From an uncultured Paludibaculum sp. (GTDB lineage: Bacteria > Acidobacteriota > Terriglobia > Bryobacterales > Bryobacteraceae): 64,000 nt of DNA. Of this stretch, positions 18,558 to 29,403 are shown piece after piece (the first letter of the stretch is position 1; each line of letters starts with the position of its first letter). The translations under genes and the position numbers were made by a program. Under the pieces are notes generated by a model. The model was not told the DNA's origin, did no database searches, and saw only the letters and a program-made list of their open reading frames with translations. The stretch covers positions 3,468,237 to 3,532,236 of the forward strand of contig NZ_OY762269.1 in assembly GCF_963665245.1 (NCBI RefSeq), written 5' to 3'.

Positions 18558-20360
18558 ATGCGGAGAACTTTCAGTGTGTCCCTCATGGGATTCTGTGTGA
18601 TCAGTTTCCTCTGGGGGCAGTCGCGCTGGGGCGACATCCGGTCGTTGTTCCGCCGTGACGTGGGCACGCACTATTCCATCCCGAATTACCGCAGTCTGGA
18701 CGAATGGCGTATCCGCCGGGCCCATCTGAGGACGCAGATCCTCACGGCGGCGGGCCTCCAGCCCATGCTGCCCAAATCCGCCCTCCACGCACGGCGATTC
18801 GACTCCCTGGATAAAGGAAGCTTTGTTGTCGAGAAGGTCTTGCTGGAGACAATTCCAGGATATTTTCTCGGCGGAAACCTATACCTTCCAAAGAATATGG
18901 ACGGCAAGAAGGTCCCCGCCGTACTCGTGCCGCACGGCCACTGGAAGAATGGGCGGATTCACGACGCGTCCGACTACTCCGTGCCCGCGCTGTGCGCCAA
19001 CTTGGCGGCCCAGGGCTATGCTGCTTTCGCCTATGACATGGTGGGCTACAACGACACCCGCCAGACTTCGCATACCTTTGGGAAGTCCGAGCAGGAGCAG
19101 GCGTGGGGCTTCAGTTCGCTGGGCCTCCAGCTTTGGAACTCCATACGATCCCTGGATTTCCTGCAATCCCTGCCGATGGTGGACCCAAGCCGCATAGCTG
19201 TAACCGGTGCCTCAGGCGGCGCCACGCAGTCGCTGCTGCTGGCTGCGGTGGATGACCGGCTGCAGGCGTCCGTACCGGTTTGCATGGTCTCGGCAACCTT
19301 CCAGGGTGATTGTACGTGCGAAGAGGCGCCGGGGCTGCGTTTGGGCACCAACAACATGGAGATCGCCGCGCTGATGGCGCCCAAGCCCATGTTGCTGCTG
19401 TCGTCCAAGAAAGACTGGACTCGACGCACGCCCGAGGAAGAATACCCCGCCATCCAGACCATCTACCGGTTGTATGGGCAGCCGGATGCCGTCTCCTCCA
19501 TCCAGATCGACTCTGGTCACAACTACAACCGCAAGAGCAGGGAAGAGGCCTATCGGTTCCTCTTCAACGTCCTAAAGCCCGACATCCCTTACTCGGCCGC
19601 GCGCGAGAACATCCAGGTGAAGTTCCGGCCGCAGGATCTTCTCGTCGGCGCCTTGCCGGCCAATCTGCATCCACTCTCGCAGGAGGAGGTCTTTGCCAGT
19701 TGGCGGGAACTCTCCCGGCAGGGAGTGAAAGAGCTCACCGATCCAGAGGCCAGCAGGCTGTTGTCCGCCACTGTGGGGGCCACCTGGCCGCGCCGTGTGG
19801 ACGCCATTCAGGCCGGCCAATTAATCTTGTTGGAAAGAGCCGGCTCGGGCGAGCGCGTGCCCGCCCGCTGGTCTCAGGGCCGCACCCGCGAGACGGCGCT
19901 GCTCATCGATCCTTCGGGCTCCGAAGCGGCCCGCCGCAGCCGTTCTGCTTCCCAATTCCTGTCTCGTGGCGCTTCGATGCTCACCGTGGACGTCTATCAG
20001 ACTGGTATTGCCCAGAGCCCGGGAGTCAGTTGCGATCGTGCCTGCCTCACCTTTCAGCGCAGTGACGATGCCAATCGTGTCTCCGATATCCTCACGGCGC
20101 TCTCCTATCTGAACTCCACCCGCCCGTCGCGCATCACCATGTCGTGTTCCGGCAAGGCGGGTTCGTGGTGTGTCGTGGCCGCGGCGGTCACGCCCTCGAC
20201 CGTGCCTCTGCATGTGGATTTGCTGGACCCTGAGATTGCGGCGCTGAACGACCAGCCCAGCCCATTGTTCATCCCAGGGTTGGAACGCGCCGGGGGCATG
20301 CAACAGGTACTGCGCCTGATCCGGGCGAACCACCAGTTGCGGATCGAGACGGCGGACTGA
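18558..20360 (+). CDS. Secreted alpha/beta-hydrolase, acetyl-xylan-esterase-like
   Basis: 600 residues. A short hydrophobic N-terminus (SVSLMGFCVISFLWGQ) suggests export. The first half is an alpha/beta hydrolase with LVPHGHWKNGR as an oxyanion-side segment, the nucleophile Ser near residue 219 in VTGASGGATQ, and a His near residue 320 in IDSGHNYNRKS. This resembles the AXE1/dienelactone-hydrolase-like esterases common in Acidobacteria. The second half (350-600) looks like a degenerate second hydrolase-like domain whose family I do not recognise. Its substrate is unknown; a polysaccharide ester is a reasonable guess. The stop is separated by 2 bases from the convergent gene's stop. The preceding gap 18368-18557 holds no gene. 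Confidence 0.75.
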   Translation: MRRTFSVSLMGFCVISFLWGQSRWGDIRSLFRRDVGTHYSIPNYRSLDEWRIRRAHLRTQILTAAGLQPMLPKSALHARRFDSLDKGSFVVEKVLLETIPGYFLGGNLYLPKNMDGKKVPAVLVPHGHWKNGRIHDASDYSVPALCANLAAQGYAAFAYDMVGYNDTRQTSHTFGKSEQEQAWGFSSLGLQLWNSIRSLDFLQSLPMVDPSRIAVTGASGGATQSLLLAAVDDRLQASVPVCMVSATFQGDCTCEEAPGLRLGTNNMEIAALMAPKPMLLLSSKKDWTRRTPEEEYPAIQTIYRLYGQPDAVSSIQIDSGHNYNRKSREEAYRFLFNVLKPDIPYSAARENIQVKFRPQDLLVGALPANLHPLSQEEVFASWRELSRQGVKELTDPEASRLLSATVGATWPRRVDAIQAGQLILLERAGSGERVPARWSQGRTRETALLIDPSGSEAARRSRSASQFLSRGASMLTVDVYQTGIAQSPGVSCDRACLTFQRSDDANRVSDILTALSYLNSTRPSRITMSCSGKAGSWCVVAAAVTPSTVPLHVDLLDPEIAALNDQPSPLFIPGLERAGGMQQVLRLIRANHQLRIETAD

Positions 20361-20362
20361 GT

Positions 20363-21253
20363 CTACTGGACGGTGAAGGGTAAAGTGACGCGGCTGGCGC
20401 CGTGCTCGGCGACGAGCACGTAGGACCCGGGTTTCAGAGAGGGCAGCGCGACGGTGGCATCCGGTGGGGTTCCACAGTACTTCGGGTTGCCTGTGCACAC
20501 GTTGAACCACTTCTGCTGGTTGGACCAGGTCCAGGTCTCTTTTCCGCTCTCGTCGTAGAGCCGCAGGAACTGAGCGGCGTCCTGTTGGTCGTCAGCATAT
20601 ACGCGAGCCCAGGTCTTGTCTTCGTTGATGGAGAGCTGGATGCCGTTTTCTGGGCCCTTGATCACCGTTGCCGATCCGATGCGGGCGTAGACAAGTTCGT
20701 ATTTCGGATTGGTCCCATCCGATGTGGAGAGGTCTTGCGTCACCATGCCCACGCCGTCGGCAAACACCTCCGCCACAGTCAGCGACCCTCCGAAGTTACC
20801 AACGCGGACATCGCCAAAGGAGAGTGCGATGCCCTTCGAAAAAGATCCCGCGGGCGTTTCCACAGAGGCGCCCAGGCTGGTGATGGTGGCGACACCAATC
20901 GTGCTGGGCCGCGCCGTCGGGTAGGTGACACCCACTTCTTTCGAAAAGTCGTACCAAACGGCCTCGTCCCCCGACGACTCCTTCCACTCCAGCACCCGGT
21001 CGCCGTCTCTGCGAAGCCAATACGATCCGTTCGGGGATCCCTCCAGATGGTAGTAGGTGTGCCCATTCACCTCGCGCGAATCCCCCACGCGCAGCACGAG
21101 CGGTTCGACGCGGCTCCCGCTCTTGCCGCGATAGACCCACTGATTCCCCGTCTCCAAAGGAAACCAGTCGGCCGCCAACAGCGCCGGAGCACAAGCCAGC
21201 GCAATCAGGAGATTAGTGCACCGCCATGATTTCAAAAGCAACGGTCCCCCCAT
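20363..21253 (-). CDS. Secreted GNQWVYR-domain protein (paralog A)
   Basis: 296 residues of unknown function. A signal peptide (LLIALACAPALLA) precedes the mature start ADWFPLETGNQWVYRGKSG, a motif shared with the next gene upstream. The N-terminal 180 residues look like a beta-rich lipoprotein-like domain. The C-terminus has beta strands similar in plan to the BsuPI-like domain of its neighbour but is poorly conserved. It contains two Cys in WFNVCTGNPKYCGTPPD, which could form a disulfide in the periplasm. Its start overlaps the end of paralog B by 41 bp, so the pair and the upstream aldo/keto reductase are probably translated from one message. I cannot assign a biochemical role. Confidence 0.7.
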   Translation of the reverse strand: MGGPLLLKSWRCTNLLIALACAPALLAADWFPLETGNQWVYRGKSGSRVEPLVLRVGDSREVNGHTYYHLEGSPNGSYWLRRDGDRVLEWKESSGDEAVWYDFSKEVGVTYPTARPSTIGVATITSLGASVETPAGSFSKGIALSFGDVRVGNFGGSLTVAEVFADGVGMVTQDLSTSDGTNPKYELVYARIGSATVIKGPENGIQLSINEDKTWARVYADDQQDAAQFLRLYDESGKETWTWSNQQKWFNVCTGNPKYCGTPPDATVALPSLKPGSYVLVAEHGASRVTLPFTVQ

Positions 21254-22211
21254 ACAGCTTGCCGCTATCGACAGTCAACCATGCTTCCACCGTATACTTG
21301 CCATCCGGCCAGGGCGCTGACACGGCCTTCGACTCTACGCCCAAAGGCAGGCTGACCGCCCAATTGGACTCGCCTTTCACCGTATGGCTGTGCAGCACGG
21401 CGGCAAACGACTTGTCGGCCGACCACTGGTACACCTGCTTGCCGCCGGCGTCGCGAATGACTAAATCGTAGACCTGCCCGGACGGGAAATTCAAGGTCAA
21501 ATTGTCTTTCGTCGTATTGCGCAGGGTCATTCGCACCAACATGAGCGGCACGGCGCGATTTGCATCCACCGGCGGCATCAGATCCGCCACGTAGATGGAG
21601 CGGTCCAGCGAAATTCCAAACGACAATTCCGGCTCGGAAATGACGGTCCGGCCACCCAATCGCGCGTAAACCAGATCATAGGCACGGGGTCCGGCAAACG
21701 TGTTCCAGGTGCGGCGCAACAGACCCACGTTCGGCAGCCAGACATCGGAGTCGATGCCGGCATCCGCGCAGCCTTCCACCGTATAGCGGACCGCCAGAGC
21801 GGTCTCGAACTCGCCCACCGGTCCCTTGTAAGCCGCGTGGTTCGAGGTGATGATGCTCGACTTGTTGCAGGAGTCGACGCCCGTTTCAGATTCGACACCT
21901 TCCGTAGCCGTGGTGTCCAGCCAGGTCCGATCGCGCTGCGCATTGGCGTCCCAGAACAGGATCCGGCCCGTATCATCCTTGCGGAGAAGGACTTCCGGCT
22001 GCGACGGGAAACCACGAACTGGGAAATGCTCCAACTCGCCCAATACCTGCGATTCCCCTACCTGGACTGTAAATGCACCCGCGGAAGAACGGTAAACCCA
22101 TTGATTCCCGGCCTGCAAAGGCAAGTAGTCTGTCTGCGCCCAAGCGGCGCCGCTCCCCAGCAGCATTCCTCCCACAAGGAGGCTAAGAGTAGAAATTCTT
22201 TTCCCAGGCAT
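21213..22211 (-). CDS. Secreted GNQWVYR-domain protein with BsuPI-like C-terminus (paralog B)
   Basis: 332 residues with a clear signal peptide (LSLLVGGMLLGSGAAWA) followed by QTDYLPLQAGNQWVYRSSAG, matching paralog A. The C-terminal 120 residues (PLMLVRMTLRNTTKDNLTLN, then GQVYDLVIRDAGGKQVYQWS) fit the BsuPI/intracellular proteinase inhibitor immunoglobulin-like fold. Function in this setting is unknown; protease inhibition is only a family association. The gene overlaps the aldo/keto reductase stop by 29 bp and paralog A by 41 bp. The pair seems to result from tandem duplication followed by divergence. Confidence 0.72.
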   Translation of the reverse strand: MPGKRISTLSLLVGGMLLGSGAAWAQTDYLPLQAGNQWVYRSSAGAFTVQVGESQVLGELEHFPVRGFPSQPEVLLRKDDTGRILFWDANAQRDRTWLDTTATEGVESETGVDSCNKSSIITSNHAAYKGPVGEFETALAVRYTVEGCADAGIDSDVWLPNVGLLRRTWNTFAGPRAYDLVYARLGGRTVISEPELSFGISLDRSIYVADLMPPVDANRAVPLMLVRMTLRNTTKDNLTLNFPSGQVYDLVIRDAGGKQVYQWSADKSFAAVLHSHTVKGESNWAVSLPLGVESKAVSAPWPDGKYTVEAWLTVDSGKLYGGTVAFEIMAVH

Positions 22212-23169
22212 GGCGTCGTAAGATTTCGAGAACCGGAGCGGGTAAGACCCCCTTCTCTGAGACGGCCATATTCTGTTCTACGTTTCGAATCTTCCTCATT
22301 CCGGGGATTACGGTCGTAACCGCCGGGTGCGAAATGCAGAAACGAAGAGCCGTCTCTGCCAGAGTCTCATCGACACCCGCTGATTTCAAATCGGCGACCA
22401 ATAAGTTTACCTTGTCGTAGACTAACTGCTTGTGATTACCCCGGAAATACCAGGCGCGAAACTCAGCCGGGTCGAATTCGGATTCCGGCGTAATTGCGCC
22501 GGTTAAAGCTCCTTCATCCAGGGGGACGCGGGCCAGCACGCCGATGTTCAACTCCTGGCACAGCGGGAAGAGGTTCTTCTCCGGCGACTGGTCGAACACG
22601 TTGTAAATCACCTGAACCGTGTCGATCAGGCCCGTGCGGCACGCCTCCAGAGCCGAATCCGGCTGGTGGTCATTGATCGAGATCCCCCAGAACCGCACCT
22701 TGCCGGCCTTCTTGAGGTCTTCAATCGCCTTCTTCCACTCATCCCGGCCAATCCACTCCGGATTCCAGACGTGGAACTGCTGCAGGTCCAGCGTCTCAAC
22801 ACCCAGGTTCTTCAAAGACGTCTCGGTTGACTCCACGACGTAGTCGTACGGGAATACGTCGTCCAACCCGATGCCGGGCTGCGCCGGCCAGATGCGATTC
22901 TTCGGCGGAACCTTCGTCGCCACGTAGGGCTTCGCACCCGTCTCCTTCAGCGTCTTGGCGATGAGCTGTTCGCTGTGGCCTTCGTTGTAGGCCAGGGCCG
23001 TATCGACGAAGTTCAGCCCCAGTTCCAGGGCCCGCTTCAGCGCCGCCAGTGCGTCGCCTTCCACATGGCCGCGCCACTGGTTGCCGCCTAGCCCCCAGGC
23101 TCCATAACCGATCTCAGAAATCTGCCAACTTGTGCGTCCGAGCGTGCGTCTATGAATCACGACTCCCAT
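22183..23169 (-). CDS. Aldo/keto reductase
   Basis: 328-residue NADPH-dependent oxidoreductase-type TIM barrel. It starts IHRRTLGRTSWQISEIGYGA. Catalytic-tetrad context is visible in GLNFVDTALAYNEGHSE (Asp, Tyr) and KPYVATKVPP (Lys). The usual catalytic His position is QQFHVWNPEWIG. The NADP-binding end AVTTVIPGMRKIRNVEQN is present. No signal peptide is seen, so it is cytoplasmic. Substrate is unknown. Start ATG at 23169; a GTG three codons later is also possible. It is the first gene of a minus-strand set with the GNQWVYR paralogs and lies 18 bp from the divergent gene at 23188. Confidence 0.9.
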   Translation of the reverse strand: MGVVIHRRTLGRTSWQISEIGYGAWGLGGNQWRGHVEGDALAALKRALELGLNFVDTALAYNEGHSEQLIAKTLKETGAKPYVATKVPPKNRIWPAQPGIGLDDVFPYDYVVESTETSLKNLGVETLDLQQFHVWNPEWIGRDEWKKAIEDLKKAGKVRFWGISINDHQPDSALEACRTGLIDTVQVIYNVFDQSPEKNLFPLCQELNIGVLARVPLDEGALTGAITPESEFDPAEFRAWYFRGNHKQLVYDKVNLLVADLKSAGVDETLAETALRFCISHPAVTTVIPGMRKIRNVEQNMAVSEKGVLPAPVLEILRRHAWEKNFYS

Positions 23170-23187
23170 AATAGAGGAGGGAGTGCC

Positions 23188-23958
23188 ATGCGCGTCGTAC
23201 TCACGCTCATTTTCCTGACCGCCCTGGCCTGGGCCGACACCTTCAAGCTCTATCTGAAGGAGGGCGGCTACCACTCTGTTACCGAATACAAGGTGCTGGA
23301 AGATCGCGTCCGCTACTATTCCGCCGAACGCGGCGACTGGGAAGAGATCCCACTCGACCTGGTCGACCTGAAGAAGACCGAAGGCGAACGCAAGTCGCGC
23401 GTCGAGGCTGACAAGAAAGACGCCGCCATCGAGGACGCCGAAGAGAAATTCGACCGCGCCGTCAAGCGCGAGATCAGCCGGATCCCCGTCGATTCCGGAG
23501 TCTACTTTGTCGAAAACAACAAAGTCACCGAAGTGAAGACGGCCGAAATGAAGATGCGCGGCGACAAGAAAAGGTCGTTCCTGAAGGCCATGTCCCCGCT
23601 GCCCATCATCTCCAAGAAGGCGATTCTGGAACTGCCCGGCGACAACGCCACGGTGTCCGTTCCGGACGCCGCGCCCAACTTCTACTTCCGCATCGCCAAC
23701 GTCCAGCGGTTCTCCATCGTCCGTCTGAAGGCGGAAAAAGGCGCCCGCCAGGTGGCCGTCTGGACCCGCGAGCCCGTCACCAACCTCGTCTCCTTTGAAA
23801 TGGACCTGGTGGAAGTCTTCCGCCAGCAGTTGGCCGATGACCTCTATAAGGTATGGCCGACTAAGCCTCTCGCGCCCGGGGAGTATGCCATGGTGCAGTA
23901 CGCCGAAGGCGAGGGCGAAATCCAGGTTTGGGACTTCCGCGTCCCTGCCCAAAACTGA
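23188..23958 (+). CDS. Secreted protein of unknown function
   Basis: 256 residues. A strong ribosome site (GAGGAGGGAG) precedes the ATG at 23188, and the N-terminus VVLTLIFLTALAWA is a signal peptide. The mature protein begins DTFKLYLKEGGYHSVTEYKV, a pattern seen in secreted Acidobacterial proteins with a small beta domain. A charged, probably helical stretch follows (residues about 60-100, rich in K, E and D). The rest has beta-rich segments. I recognise no catalytic motif or named family. It is divergent from the aldo/keto reductase and stands alone on this strand before clpB. Confidence 0.7.
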   Translation: MRVVLTLIFLTALAWADTFKLYLKEGGYHSVTEYKVLEDRVRYYSAERGDWEEIPLDLVDLKKTEGERKSRVEADKKDAAIEDAEEKFDRAVKREISRIPVDSGVYFVENNKVTEVKTAEMKMRGDKKRSFLKAMSPLPIISKKAILELPGDNATVSVPDAAPNFYFRIANVQRFSIVRLKAEKGARQVAVWTREPVTNLVSFEMDLVEVFRQQLADDLYKVWPTKPLAPGEYAMVQYAEGEGEIQVWDFRVPAQN

Positions 23959-23970
23959 TCGGGTAGTAAG

Positions 23971-24007
23971 GCGGACCCCTGGTCCGCGGCAGGCGCCCCC
24001 ACCTGCC
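23971..24007. repeat. Tandem palindromic intergenic element
   Basis: Two adjacent perfect hairpins: GCGGACC-CCT-GGTCCGC (23971-23987) and GGCAGG/CCTGCC (arms 23988-23993 and 24002-24007). The first has the same arms as an element at 46162-46179, which suggests an interspersed palindromic repeat family. It sits 12 bp after a stop codon and could also act as a terminator or mRNA 3' stabiliser. Confidence 0.6.
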
Positions 24008-24153
24008 AGCACCTCCAGTCTCCGGCCTCAAGATGCCCGGCGCCTCCCGAGCCCACTTGCGATATGCGATTGACCTATCGGAAGCCGGTCTAGCCATGTC
24101 CGGATGGAGTCGGCAAAACCTGAAACCTTGAGGACATGGTCAACATCTGATAG

Positions 24154-24211
24154 TTGAGCGCTCACGTTTTCATATAAAGATTTGCTCAAGTGTGGTAGAC
24201 TCGCCTTGAGC
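24154..24211 (+). promoter_or_regulatory. Inverted repeats upstream of clpB (possible heat-shock operator)
   Basis: TTGAGCGCTCA (24154-24164) contains a perfect 10-bp palindrome. A second inverted repeat, GCTCAAG (24184-24190) with CTTGAGC (24205-24211), is separated by 14 bases and ends 17 bases before the clpB ATG. CTTGAG/CTCAAG are the half-sites of the HspR-associated inverted repeat, but the order and spacing differ from its consensus, so HspR control is only a suggestion. The segment is more AT-rich than its surroundings, but no confident -35/-10 pair was found. No gene is seen in 23959-24228. Confidence 0.4.
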
Positions 24212-24228
24212 TCATTCGGAAACTAACT

Positions 24229-26835
<2,607 letters not shown>

Positions 26836-26920
26836 TCCGTCAAACTGCACGCCGCCGCGGAACCCAAAAGCTGGTTGCCGTAATCAAAGAAGCAGAAACG
26901 AGAAGACAGTAATCCAAGAG

Positions 26921-26950
26921 GCTGAAAGCTGAGAGCTGACAGCCGAGAGC
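26921..26950. repeat. GCTGA-type short repeat cluster
   Basis: Imperfect tandem units GCTGAAA-GCTGAGA-GCTGACA-GCCGAGA in the gap between clpB and lon (26836-26966). The same family, in both orientations, recurs in 46055-46275. Origin is unknown. Otherwise the gap holds only the lon ribosome site. Confidence 0.55.
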
Positions 26951-26966
26951 TTTTCCAAGGAGCCCA

Positions 26967-29330
26967 ATGCCAGAACAAATTGAATTCGTCACGCTGCCGG
27001 TTCTTCCGCTGAAGAACATCGTGCTGTTTCCAAAGCTGGTGCTCCCTCTGTCGGTGGGCCGGGACGCGTCACGCGCCGCTGTGGAGTCCGCCATCAAGGA
27101 CCATGAAGGCGAGCTGATCCTGCTCGCCCAGCGCGATCCGGCCAATGAAGCACCCGGGCCGGCGGATCTGCACAACTTCGGGACCCGCGCCAAAATCCGC
27201 AAAGTGCTGCGGACCTCACCGGCCCTCATTGAGATAGTAGTCTCCGGGCTCGACCGCGTCGGCATCATCAGTGTGGAGCAGACCGGCGGCTACCTCTCCG
27301 CCAAGGCATCGCCCATGCCTCTGCTCGCCGATCATTCGACGGAAGAGAAAGCGCTGCAAACCGCCCTGTTCGAGGTGGCCGCCAAGGCCATCGAGCGCAT
27401 CAATCCGCAGGCGGCCGAGCAGATCTCCAATCTAATGACGAATGCCGACGACCCGCAGCAGTTGATGTGGCTGCTGTCCACGGCCTTCAGCCTCGACATG
27501 CAAAAGCTGCAGGCGCTACTTTCGGCGGAGACCTTAAAGGGAGCGCTGGAGCTCGCGGTGCAGTATCTCACCGAAGAGATCCGCGTCCTGGAAGTCCGCC
27601 AGAAGATCGTCTCCGAAGCGCAGGAAGAGATGTCCAAGGAGCAGCGCGACTACGTGCTGCGCCGCCAGATGAAGGCCATCCAGCAGGAACTGGGTGAGGA
27701 CGATCCGTCCAAGGCCGAGACCGAGGAACTGCGCAAGCGGCTGGCCGAGACCGAACTGCCCGACGAGGCCCGCAAAGAGGCCGAGCGCGAGTTCAAGCGC
27801 TTTGAACGCCTGCCCGACCAGTCGCCGGAACGTCATGTCCTGCGCACCTGGCTCGACCTCGTCCTCGACCTGCCGTGGACGAAACAAACCGAGGACAACC
27901 TCGAAATCGCCCGTGCCCGCCAGGTGCTGAATGACGACCACTACGGCCTGGAAGACGTGAAGGAGCGCATCCTCGAACATCTGGGCGTGCTCCAGCGCAA
28001 CCCCAAGGCCAAGGCGCCCATCCTGTGCTTCGTCGGACCGCCCGGCGTCGGCAAGACATCGCTGGGTCAGTCCATCGCCCGCGCCCTCGGACGCAAGTTC
28101 GAGCGCATGAGCCTGGGCGGCCTGCACGACGAGAGCGAACTGCGCGGCCACCGGCGCACCTACATCGGCGCCATGGCCGGCCGCCTGATCCAGGCCATCC
28201 GGCGCTCCGGCGCGAACAACCCCGTGCTGATGCTGGACGAGGTCGACAAGCTCGGCCGCGACTTCCGGGGCGATCCCGCCGCGGCGCTGCTCGAAGTGCT
28301 CGACCCGGCGCAGAACTCCACGTTCCGCGACAACTACCTGGATCTGCCCTTCGACCTCTCCAAGGTCATGTTCGTCACCACGGCGAACACGCTCGACAGC
28401 CTGCCGCAACCGCTGCTCGACCGTATGGAAGTGCTGCGCCTGGCCGGCTACAGTGAGGAAGAGAAAGTCGCCATCGCGAACAAGTACCTCATCCCTCGCC
28501 AGATGACCGAAGCCGGTATGACGGAGGAGCAGCTCACTTTCCCGGCCGACGGGCTACTCAAGCTCATCGAGTCGTACACCCGCGAGGCCGGCTTGCGCAA
28601 TCTCGAGCGCGGCATCTCGCGCCTCTGCCGCAAAGCCGCGTTGAAGTTCGCCGAAGGGCGCACCGAGGCGATCGCCATGGATTCAGCCATGGTTGTGGAA
28701 CTTCTGGGGCCTGAGTTTTACGTGCCCGAGCCGGCCCGCGAAAGCCTGCCCGCGGGCGTGTCGACCGGTTTGGCCTGGACCCCGGCGGGCGGCGATGTCC
28801 TCTACATCGAGGCGACGCTGTTGCCGAAAGGTAAGGGGATGACCTTGACCGGCCAGTTGGGAGAGGTCATGCAGGAGTCGGCCAAGGCGGCTCAGAGCTT
28901 CCTCTGGGCGCATGCCGAGGAATACGGAATCGATCCGCAGGCGTTCTCCGACTTCGGCGTGCACATCCACGTGCCGTCGGGCGGGATCCCGAAGGATGGT
29001 CCCTCGGCCGGCATCACGCTGGCCGTGGCGCTGGCGTCGCTCTATACGAAGAAGAAGGCCCGGCACGATACGGCCATGACCGGTGAGATCACGCTGACCG
29101 GCCGTGTGCTGCCCATCGGCGGCCTCAAGGAGAAGGTGCTGGCCGCTCGCCGCGCCGGCATCAACCGGGTGATCATGCCCGAGGCGAACCGCAAGGACTT
29201 GCGCGATCTGCCCAAGCACGTCCGCGAGGAGATGCAGTTCTTCTTCGCCACCAGAATCGATGACGTCTTCCGCCAGGCGATCCCCGATCTCCTGCCGGAG
29301 CCGATCGAAGCCAAACCGGTCGAGGTGTAA
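26967..29330 (+). CDS. lon: ATP-dependent protease Lon
   Basis: 787-residue LonA homohexameric serine protease degrading damaged and regulatory proteins. The N-domain begins LPVLPLKNIVLFPKLVLPLS. A coiled-coil stretch follows near residues 190-280 (EAQEEMSKEQRDYVLRRQMK). The AAA+ domain has Walker A GPPGVGKTSLGQSIARALGR and Walker B NPVLMLDEVDKLG. The protease domain has the catalytic Ser in PKDGPSAGITLAVALASL and the catalytic Lys in GGLKEKVLAARRAG. The gene is intact and of typical length. The ATG at 26967 follows AAGGAG by 5 bases. It probably shares stress control with clpB but may have its own promoter. A strong terminator follows the stop. Confidence 0.98.
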   Translation: MPEQIEFVTLPVLPLKNIVLFPKLVLPLSVGRDASRAAVESAIKDHEGELILLAQRDPANEAPGPADLHNFGTRAKIRKVLRTSPALIEIVVSGLDRVGIISVEQTGGYLSAKASPMPLLADHSTEEKALQTALFEVAAKAIERINPQAAEQISNLMTNADDPQQLMWLLSTAFSLDMQKLQALLSAETLKGALELAVQYLTEEIRVLEVRQKIVSEAQEEMSKEQRDYVLRRQMKAIQQELGEDDPSKAETEELRKRLAETELPDEARKEAEREFKRFERLPDQSPERHVLRTWLDLVLDLPWTKQTEDNLEIARARQVLNDDHYGLEDVKERILEHLGVLQRNPKAKAPILCFVGPPGVGKTSLGQSIARALGRKFERMSLGGLHDESELRGHRRTYIGAMAGRLIQAIRRSGANNPVLMLDEVDKLGRDFRGDPAAALLEVLDPAQNSTFRDNYLDLPFDLSKVMFVTTANTLDSLPQPLLDRMEVLRLAGYSEEEKVAIANKYLIPRQMTEAGMTEEQLTFPADGLLKLIESYTREAGLRNLERGISRLCRKAALKFAEGRTEAIAMDSAMVVELLGPEFYVPEPARESLPAGVSTGLAWTPAGGDVLYIEATLLPKGKGMTLTGQLGEVMQESAKAAQSFLWAHAEEYGIDPQAFSDFGVHIHVPSGGIPKDGPSAGITLAVALASLYTKKKARHDTAMTGEITLTGRVLPIGGLKEKVLAARRAGINRVIMPEANRKDLRDLPKHVREEMQFFFATRIDDVFRQAIPDLLPEPIEAKPVEV

Positions 29331-29351
29331 GGCCGCGGCCACGAAACGAAG

Positions 29352-29383
29352 AACGGCGTGCCGGTTGATTCCGGCACGCCGTT
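29352..29383. terminator. Intrinsic terminator between lon and holB
   Basis: A perfect 13-bp stem (AACGGCGTGCCGG/CCGGCACGCCGTT) with loop TTGATT is followed by TTCTTTA on the plus strand. It lies 21 bases past the lon stop and 20 bases past the end of the convergent holB gene, so it may stop transcription in both directions, more strongly for lon. Confidence 0.9.
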
Positions 29384-29403
29384 TTCTTTAGCCGTGCGGG
29401 CGG

